In this document: positions 58,628 through 64,000 of the stretch, one piece after another
Numbering within the stretch: the first letter of the stretch is position 1
Layout: each line of letters begins with the position of its first letter
Notes under the pieces: generated by a model
Seen by the model: the letters and a program-made list of their open reading frames with translations, nothing else
What the model was told of the DNA's origin: nothing
Databases searched by the model: none
Source: SHVO01 sp041906145
GTDB lineage: Bacteria; Pseudomonadota; Alphaproteobacteria; Rhodospirillales; Rhodospirillaceae
Assembly: GCA_041906145.1 (NCBI GenBank)
Contig: JAYRJU010000004.1
Coordinates: 1 to 64,000, forward strand
Direction of reading: 5' to 3'
Length of the DNA: 64,000 bases
Made by a program: the position numbers and the translations under genes

Positions 58628-60574
58628 CTAGTAATCGACGGTCATCTGCAACGAAAACTTCCGCTGCGGCGTGGGTTCGATCTGCTTCTGCGTGCCCGTC
58701 ACTTTCCATTCCCAGACATTGAAGACGTTCGTGACCTGGAAACGCAGTAGCGCCTGCTGGTCGGCGATCTTGAAGCGGTAGCGCGTACCGAGATCAACCA
58801 TGGTGACGGCCGCAGATTTGAAAGTGTTCTCGACGTTCGCCATGTAGGAGTCGTTGTACGACATACGCGCATCGACCGAGAAACCATTCCAGCTGGCGGG
58901 GCCGTATTGGACATTGAGGATGCCGTTGAGCGGAATGGTCTCCGGCGGGATCGCGCCCATCGTGCCGTTCGACACCATGGGGCCGGAGAGCCGGGCCTGC
59001 AGCCCGACGACGCCCGCAACCACCGTCAGGCCAGGCGCCGGGTTACCGCTCAAGGACATTTCAATGCCCCGATGACGCACGTTGCCGAGTTCGCGGAAGA
59101 ACACGTTCTGGTCGAGATCAAAGAACGGCTTCTTCACTTCAAACACCCCGGCGACAAGTCGAACGCCAGGCATCAGCGTGTAGCGCAGTCCACCATCCAT
59201 TTGTTGCGTGAACGTGGCGGCCGCGCCGGCGCCGCCGTTTGCGGCGTATGGCGGCGCGCGCGGGGCATCTTCGAGGCCGCGCGTATATCCGCTATAGATC
59301 ACGAGGCGTTCGGACAAGTAGATCGCGGCGGTCGCATTGTAGAGCCATTCCTGCGTCGCGCTTTGGGTTGCGCTCGTACCCACGGTGAATCGCTTGTAGA
59401 ACGTGCGCTGCAGTCCGCCGGAAAATTCCCCGACGTCTTTCCAGAGAACGCCGTAGCTAACGCCGAGCGTTCCCTGACGCACATATTCACGCCCCCGCGT
59501 GCCCGCCGCGAAAGTCGGACGCGGGAGCTCAATAGGTGTCCCGAATTGAATCGGCCCCCCATTCTGCGAGGTGTTGCCGCCGTTGCCGGTGCCCGAGGCT
59601 TTTCCGCGAGCATTGATGTTGATCGTATGCCGGCGATTGCCTTCTGTGATGATGCGCGAGAGGCGCACTTCGCCGGATTTGCTGGAGTGGGGCAGGGGCC
59701 ATACGCCGAGGCGCTGGTATTGAAGTTGCGCCGATCCATCAGGCATCACGTTGCGATAATGAGCCTGACTTGAATCCTGGAGGCGCCAAGCGACGGAGCG
59801 GAACAGGCCCGCTGAAATGCGCCAATCGTCCCAGCCGCCTTTGAAGATGCCGCCGTAATTGGTGTCGTCGGTGTTGTAGTATGCCCAATCCTGCGTGAAC
59901 GAAAGATCTCGGTCATACTTTGCGGGAAGTTGTGTGCCGCCCAGGAAAATCAGCGGTCCCCACACGTTCTCGAACGTGCGCGTGCGGCTCCAGAACGGAA
60001 TGAATTGACCGAAGCCGCCGACCTTCCAGCGCCCGACGACCGCGCCGTCGACAGTGTAGTTCTTCTCGCCGTAGTCCGTCGTATTGTGCTCACCGCTGAC
60101 GCCAAGGCCGATGCTGAAGTTTTCCGTGACCGGAATCTGGCCGTCGATCTCGATGCCTTCGGCTTCTGGATAACCGGCGCGGAAGACGGTGCTGAGCCTG
60201 TACTCATCGCCCGGGACCCGCAACGTGTAGTCCGCGACGCCGGTCGGGGCGAGGAACGGATAGGACTGCGCGGATAAACCGACGCGCACCGTGGCTTGAC
60301 CAATGACGCGCGAGGACATGCGCACCTGACCGCCGCCGCCGCCGCGGCTGTCGAAATACAGTCCTTCGATCCGCACGTTGCCGGCGCGCACGGGGCTGAA
60401 GCCGCGCGCATTCGTGGCGCTATAAAGGCCGATGCTCTCGCCGCCGACCGTGGTGCCGAACGCATCCTCAGCCGACGTCAGCGCATTTTCCGCCGCACGC
60501 TGCGCAAATGCGGGTGGTGCCTCCGCCGCGCCCAAAAGGACGGCGAGAGCCGTAAGACATTTTCTGAAACGCAC
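58628..60574 (-). CDS. TonB-dependent receptor, second type, copy 2
   Basis: 648 aa. GTG 60574 is preceded by GGGGGATCA. Signal peptide MRFRKCLTALAVLLGAA, ending AFAQ. It follows copy 1 closely: SAEDAFGTTVGGESIGLY, RIEGLYFDSRGGGGG, GTRGREYVRQ, YSGYTRGLEDAPRAPPYA, VFEVKKPFFDLDQ and the end QMTVDY. The plug is recognisable although the TonB box is not evident. The order (copy 2 first, copy 1 downstream, 138 bases apart) suggests a tandem duplication, and the copies may differ in ligand. An EntS-like exporter lies nearby on the other strand. Confidence 0.88.
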   Translation of the reverse strand: MRFRKCLTALAVLLGAAEAPPAFAQRAAENALTSAEDAFGTTVGGESIGLYSATNARGFSPVRAGNVRIEGLYFDSRGGGGGQVRMSSRVIGQATVRVGLSAQSYPFLAPTGVADYTLRVPGDEYRLSTVFRAGYPEAEGIEIDGQIPVTENFSIGLGVSGEHNTTDYGEKNYTVDGAVVGRWKVGGFGQFIPFWSRTRTFENVWGPLIFLGGTQLPAKYDRDLSFTQDWAYYNTDDTNYGGIFKGGWDDWRISAGLFRSVAWRLQDSSQAHYRNVMPDGSAQLQYQRLGVWPLPHSSKSGEVRLSRIITEGNRRHTININARGKASGTGNGGNTSQNGGPIQFGTPIELPRPTFAAGTRGREYVRQGTLGVSYGVLWKDVGEFSGGLQRTFYKRFTVGTSATQSATQEWLYNATAAIYLSERLVIYSGYTRGLEDAPRAPPYAANGGAGAAATFTQQMDGGLRYTLMPGVRLVAGVFEVKKPFFDLDQNVFFRELGNVRHRGIEMSLSGNPAPGLTVVAGVVGLQARLSGPMVSNGTMGAIPPETIPLNGILNVQYGPASWNGFSVDARMSYNDSYMANVENTFKSAAVTMVDLGTRYRFKIADQQALLRFQVTNVFNVWEWKVTGTQKQIEPTPQRKFSLQMTVDY

Positions 60575-60698
60575 TGATCCCCCGCATGACCGCGCAGGCG
60601 CGCACTCCCGCGCACCTTCCGCACCCCTGTATTAATAAGGCCACGGTCCATCAGGCCAGCGCAAGTTCTGGAATCCGCAAAATTAAGCGGATTTCCGC

Positions 60699-60890
60699 CT
60701 ATTTGCGACGCAGAAAAAAAACGGCGATCAGCCCCACGGCCGCGAGAGCGGCGCCGCGATAAGCCCAAGGCGTTTGGTCGATCATGAAACTTGACGCGGG
60801 GTAGGGGAAAACGCCCGTACCTTGCCCGATCCAAATGAGGCCAACGACAACCGCGCCGATGGCGATGCCTAAAAGCGCACGCATGATCAT
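60699..60890 (-). CDS. Small two-helix membrane protein
   Basis: 63 aa. Two hydrophobic helices, about residues 5-23 (ALLGIAIGAVVVGLIWIG) and 44-60 (GAALAAVGLIAVFFLRRK, with a positive end), separated by a short loop with DQTPWAY. ATG at 60890 has GGGGGAATGC upstream; ATG 60884 is possible. Likely an inner-membrane protein. No family recognised. It sits alone between the TonB receptor and a SnoaL-like gene. Confidence 0.7.
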   Translation of the reverse strand: MIMRALLGIAIGAVVVGLIWIGQGTGVFPYPASSFMIDQTPWAYRGAALAAVGLIAVFFLRRK

Positions 60891-60967
60891 GCATTCCCCC
60901 GTCGACCACGATATCCAGGAAAGACATTATCATACGGGTTTGCGTTTGGCTGCCAAGGAGGGGGCCA

Positions 60968-61423
60968 ATGACTGAAAGCGAAGAAGGTGTCCGCGCCCTG
61001 TATGAGAGCCTTCTGGGCGCGTGGAACCGGAGGGATGCCGCCGGCATGGCGCGCCTCTATGCAGCGGGCGGTACGCAAGTTGGCTTCGACGGCAGCCATA
61101 TGAGCGGCGCGGCGGAAATTGAAGCCCATCTGGCGCCGATCTTTGCAAATCATCCCACCGGCGCATTCGTGTCGATCGTGCGCGATGTCCGTGCGCTTGC
61201 GCCAGACGTCATGCTGCTGCGGGCCGACGCCGGTATGATCCCTGCGGGGAAAACCGAGATCAACCCAGCCGTCAACGCAGTGCAGACCTTGGTGGCCGTC
61301 AATGCTGGCGGAACATGGCGTGTCGCCCTCTTTCAAAATACGCCCGCCGCATTCCATGGCCGGCCCGATGCGGCGGCGGCCCTGTCCGAGGAATTGCAGC
61401 GGACGGCGCGCCTCCGCGCTTAA
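60968..61423 (+). CDS. SnoaL-like (SgcJ/EcaC-type) protein
   Basis: 151 aa, single cone-fold domain of the NTF2/SnoaL superfamily. It opens with EEGVRALYESLLGAWNRRD, the usual N-terminal helix, then VGFDGSHMSG and a strand-rich C-terminal half ending in NTPAAFHGRP, which is typical of the SgcJ/EcaC subgroup. No catalytic residues can be named. It is predicted soluble and cytoplasmic. AGGAGGGGGCCA precedes ATG 60968. Function unknown. Confidence 0.85.
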   Translation: MTESEEGVRALYESLLGAWNRRDAAGMARLYAAGGTQVGFDGSHMSGAAEIEAHLAPIFANHPTGAFVSIVRDVRALAPDVMLLRADAGMIPAGKTEINPAVNAVQTLVAVNAGGTWRVALFQNTPAAFHGRPDAAAALSEELQRTARLRA

Positions 61424-61476
61424 AAACCAATATTTACCCCGCTATAGTGCGCAGCCGTTTCGCCTGTCGAGTGTAA

Positions 61477-62778
61477 ATGTCGTCCACCGTTGATGCTTTC
61501 GCCGCTCTCCGCAATCCGCATGTGCGCCGGCTTGCGCTCGCCCGCTTTTGCGGCGTCACCGGCGCCCAGATCGTCAACGTGGCGGTTGGCTGGCAGCTCT
61601 ATGAACGCACCAACAGCGCTTGGTCCTTGGGCTTGGTCGGGATCGCCGAACTCGCGCCGGTGCTGCTCCTGACAATTCCGGCGGGCAACATCGCGGACCG
61701 CTATCCGCGGCGCACGATCGCCATCTTCGCGCAGATCATCTTTGTCATCGCCTCGCTTAGCTTGACGGCGATCTCGTATTTCCACGGGCCCGTGAGCGCC
61801 ATCTACGGCGTGATTGCGCTGATCGGAGCCGCCCGCGCGTTCTCACAGTCCGCAAGCTCGTCGCTGCTTCCGCAGCTCGTGTCATCGTCGGAATTCGTGA
61901 ACGCCAACGCATGGATGTCATCGACATTCCAGCTGGCGGCGGTCTCGGGACCTGCCTTCGGCGGACTGATCATTGCACTCACCGGCGACGCCACCGACGC
62001 TTATTTCGTCGCCGCGGTTCTGGAGATCATATTCATCATCGCGATGATCCCGTTGCCGACGATCTGGCCGAAGGATAGCGACGAAAAGCGCAGTGTTTCA
62101 GACCTTTTCGCGGGTTTCTCGTTCATCCGCAAAAGTCCGGTTTTCCTCGCCGCGATCACACTCGACATGTTCGCCGTGTTGTTCGGCGCGGCGGTGGTTC
62201 TGCTCCCCATTTACGCCAAGGACATTTTACAAGTTGGTCCGAGTGGCCTCGGCTGGATGCGGGCCGCGCCTTCCGTGGGCAGCATGGTGATGGCGCTCGT
62301 CATGACGCGTCTCAAACCGTGGAGACGGCCGGGTCAGGTGCTGCTCTGGACCGTTGTTGGCTTCGGCGTCGCAACGGTGGGCTTCGGCTTTTCGCGCAAT
62401 TTTGGGCTTTCGTTGTTTTTCCTCTTTCTCACCGGCGCCTTCGATTCCGTCAGTGTCGTGATTCGCGTGACCATCGAACAGATGATCACCCCGGACGCGC
62501 TGCGGGGACGAGTGAGTTCGATCAACTATGTATTCGTTGGCTTCTCCAACGAGTTTGGCGCGTTCTGGAACGGGATGACGGCGTCGCTGTTCGGCCCCAT
62601 CGCGGCGGTGATTGGCGGCGGTTTGGGCTCGGTCGTCGTCGTGGCCGCCGTGACGTTATTTTGGCCGGCGCTGCGCAGGATCGGCCCGCTCCATGAACTG
62701 ACACCGGCGGAGCAGCCAAGTCTCGCCGCGCAGCTTGAACTGCACCGGCCTGCGGGCCTCGGTGATAAAGGCCCCTAA
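61477..62778 (+). CDS. MFS transporter (EntS-like, MFS_3 type)
   Basis: 433 aa with about 12 hydrophobic segments. The opening ALRNPHVRRLALARFCGVTG and the second-helix end DRYPRRTIAI (motif A-like) resemble the EntS/MFS_3 drug or siderophore exporter group. Mid-protein VLLPIYAKDILQVGPSGLGW is also typical. ATG 61477 lacks a strong Shine-Dalgarno. It could export a siderophore or drug. The nearby short-type TonB receptors could take up a siderophore, but no biosynthetic genes are present in the window, so that link is weak. Confidence 0.88.
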   Translation: MSSTVDAFAALRNPHVRRLALARFCGVTGAQIVNVAVGWQLYERTNSAWSLGLVGIAELAPVLLLTIPAGNIADRYPRRTIAIFAQIIFVIASLSLTAISYFHGPVSAIYGVIALIGAARAFSQSASSSLLPQLVSSSEFVNANAWMSSTFQLAAVSGPAFGGLIIALTGDATDAYFVAAVLEIIFIIAMIPLPTIWPKDSDEKRSVSDLFAGFSFIRKSPVFLAAITLDMFAVLFGAAVVLLPIYAKDILQVGPSGLGWMRAAPSVGSMVMALVMTRLKPWRRPGQVLLWTVVGFGVATVGFGFSRNFGLSLFFLFLTGAFDSVSVVIRVTIEQMITPDALRGRVSSINYVFVGFSNEFGAFWNGMTASLFGPIAAVIGGGLGSVVVVAAVTLFWPALRRIGPLHELTPAEQPSLAAQLELHRPAGLGDKGP

Positions 62779-63356
62779 GCCAGATACTTCAGGGCGACGA
62801 AGCCGCCGACCAAAATCAACAGGAATACGAAGAACAGAAGATTGAGGCGCCGTTCGATGAAAGCGCGGATCGGCTCGCCGAACTGACGAAGCAGACCCGC
62901 GACGATGAAGAATCGCATACCGCGCGTGATGGTCGACGCGGCGATGAACAGCCAGATATCGAACTGCGCGGCGCCGCTCATGATGGTGACGATCTTGTAC
63001 GGGATCGGCGTCAGGCCTTTGATCAGGATTACGTACAGCCCGAAATCGCGATACCAGTCGTGGAATTTGGCGGCCGTCTCTTGCAGACCGTAAAAATCGA
63101 TCACGGCTTGCCCAATGGTGGCGAAGAGGTAGTAGCCGATGGCGTAGCCAAGGATGCCGCCGAGGACCGACGCCACCGTGCAGACCGACGCGATCAGCCA
63201 GGCGCGGTGGCGCTGGGCGAGCACCATTGGGATCAGAAGGACGTCCGGAGGGACGGGGAAAAAGGAGCTTTCCGCGAACGATACGACCCCCAAAGCGTGC
63301 AGGGCCTTCGGGCGGGCCGCGAGGCGCATCGTCCAGTCGTACAGCTTGCGAATCAT
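62775..63356 (-). CDS. DedA/YqaA-like (SNARE-associated) membrane protein
   Basis: 193 aa with four or five hydrophobic segments. The start IRKLYDWTMRLAARPKAL, then FFPVPPDVLLIPMVLAQ, FG-type glycine-rich helix GILGYAIGYYLF and KGLTPIPYKIVTIMSGAAQ are conserved in YqaA/DedA-family proteins, where PxP and TPxPYK are hallmarks. Family members are implicated in membrane homeostasis and lipid flipping. ATG at 63356 has AAGAG upstream. The stop overlaps that of the convergent MFS gene by 4 bases. Confidence 0.88.
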   Translation of the reverse strand: MIRKLYDWTMRLAARPKALHALGVVSFAESSFFPVPPDVLLIPMVLAQRHRAWLIASVCTVASVLGGILGYAIGYYLFATIGQAVIDFYGLQETAAKFHDWYRDFGLYVILIKGLTPIPYKIVTIMSGAAQFDIWLFIAASTITRGMRFFIVAGLLRQFGEPIRAFIERRLNLLFFVFLLILVGGFVALKYLA

Positions 63357-63701
63357 CTCTTGGAAACCTTGGGGCCGGATCTGGCCTCTTAACGGCCTAA
63401 GGCGGACCTTTTAGCCAAGGAAAAGCCTCTATCCAAGGCTTTGCGGCCTCTCGGCGGCTGATTTTGCTCCGTTTGCGCGCTTTTAGCCGTCAAATCATGC
63501 GCGTTTCCCGTGTAACACGGGTGCGCGCGGCACTTCGGGCGTTGCGAAAAACCTTCACTCGCCTTATGTTACAACGGTCTACTCGTGATGGGTTGCCCGC
63601 TACACGCTCTCTACGAGAGAGCTCGGAAAGGTCTCACCCGTTCTGAAGTTCAGGCCCGCCCTGCATGAGCACGGCGGACATCTTGTTTGGAGAAAGTGCT
63701 A
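63357..63701 (+). promoter_or_regulatory. Long cspA upstream region with candidate promoter
   Basis: 345 bases without a gene. TTGCGA (63542-63547), 17 bases, then TATGTT (63565-63570) is a plausible promoter, giving a leader of about 125 bases before cspA. Long structured leaders are typical of cold-shock genes and mediate cold-induced translation. GGAGAAAGTGCTA precedes the ATG. Confidence 0.5.
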
Positions 63702-63905
63702 ATGGCTACCGGAACCGTGAAGTGGTTCAACGCGACTAAGGGTTATGGCTTCATTCAGCCGGAAGACGGCTCGAAAGATGTGTTTGTGCATATCTCCGCG
63801 GTCGAGCGCGCTGGCATCCAGCGCCTCAACGAAGGCCAGCGGGTGAGCTATGATGTGGTGTCCGAGCGCGGCAAGTCCGCGGCCGGTAACCTCAAGGCTC
63901 TCTAA
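63702..63905 (+). CDS. cspA: Cold-shock protein, CspA family
   Basis: 67 aa from ATG 63702, which has TTGGAGAAAG upstream; the in-frame ATG 63687 is upstream of that site. Single OB-fold cold-shock domain with RNP1 (KGYGFIQP) and RNP2 (DVFVHIS), beginning ATGTVKWFN as in other CspA proteins. It binds single-stranded nucleic acid, melts RNA structure and acts as an RNA chaperone. Monocistronic, with its own promoter and terminator. Confidence 0.96.
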   Translation: MATGTVKWFNATKGYGFIQPEDGSKDVFVHISAVERAGIQRLNEGQRVSYDVVSERGKSAAGNLKAL

Positions 63906-63914
63906 GAATTGTTG

Positions 63915-63950
63915 AGAAGGGGGCGGCCTTGAGGTCGCCCCTTCTTTTTT
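63915..63950 (+). terminator. Intrinsic terminator after cspA
   Basis: GAAGGGGGCGGCC pairs with GGTCGCCCCTTC around TTGA, with one bulged G and one G-T pair, followed by six T. The last 50 bases of the window beyond it show nothing recognisable. Confidence 0.88.
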
Positions 63951-64000
63951 GTCTGTATTCGGCGGCAGGCGGCCCGGCTCTCTGCCGCCTTGCGCCGTTT

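Noticed and set aside
1..64000. CRISPR arrays or rRNA operons
   Set aside because: No regularly spaced direct repeats of 25-40 bases and no rRNA-like sequence seen on either strand.

Overview
The window reads as chromosomal DNA of a high-GC alphaproteobacterium from soil or fresh water. The basis is the codon use, many TonB-dependent receptors, YpfJ, DUF3016, a hybrid histidine kinase and CspA. Rhizomicrobium/Micropepsis- or Caulobacter-like lineages are a guess from general resemblance, not a match. About 48 protein genes are supported. No rRNA, intact tRNA, CRISPR array or complete insertion sequence was found.

Region 1 (about 1-8,260) is an accessory island with visibly lower GC on its left. 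A minus-strand operon (5843 to 231) encodes a 99-aa small protein, two radical SAM/SPASM enzymes, an M29-type aminopeptidase-like protein, a third shorter radical SAM enzyme and an HExxH metallopeptidase-like protein. This looks like a biosynthetic locus for a radical-SAM-modified ribosomal peptide, of a composition I do not recognise. Next to it lie a decayed plasmid/phage-type Rep pseudogene, a tRNA-3'-end-like sequence that may be an attachment-site scar, a strong sigma70-type promoter and a DUF3987 gene. Together these suggest the island arrived on a mobile element.

Region 2 (8,260-22,200) is mixed housekeeping and envelope genes: a DHFR-like reductase, an exported peroxiredoxin, a CapA-like protein, a V8-like protease, an exported methyltransferase, a frameshifted DUF2268-like lipoprotein, a capsule-type glycosyltransferase, a VOC protein, DUF3016, YpfJ and a hybrid histidine kinase. 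It also carries the first copy of a two-gene exported pair: a secreted-repeat (Lipoprotein_15-like) protein followed by an unknown protein of about 365 aa.

Region 3 (22,200-31,100) is a plausible sugar-acid catabolic locus: TonB-dependent receptor, NHL-type beta-propeller, GntR/FCD regulator, DapA-family aldolase, FAH-family hydrolase and IlvD/Edd-family (arabonate-type) dehydratase.

Region 4 (31,100-52,350) is the most repetitive part. Two complete copies of a module encode a DUF1592/1588/1585 lipoprotein with one CXXCH, a Tat-exported DUF1552 protein, a secreted-repeat protein and one or two members of the unknown family. The second copy is followed by two tandem near-identical TonB receptors. 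With the partial copy in region 2 this makes three secreted-repeat proteins and four unknown-family proteins. Two of the three module promoter regions share a 14-bp motif almost exactly, and the third has a weaker version. All proteins carry export signals, so I infer an envelope-located complex feeding substrate to the receptors; its chemistry is unknown.

Region 5 (52,350-64,000) holds a large membrane protein coupled to an SDR, a dienelactone hydrolase, two tandem TonB receptors of a different type, small proteins, an EntS-like MFS exporter, a DedA/YqaA-like membrane protein and cspA with a long leader. Many genes end in clear intrinsic terminators.
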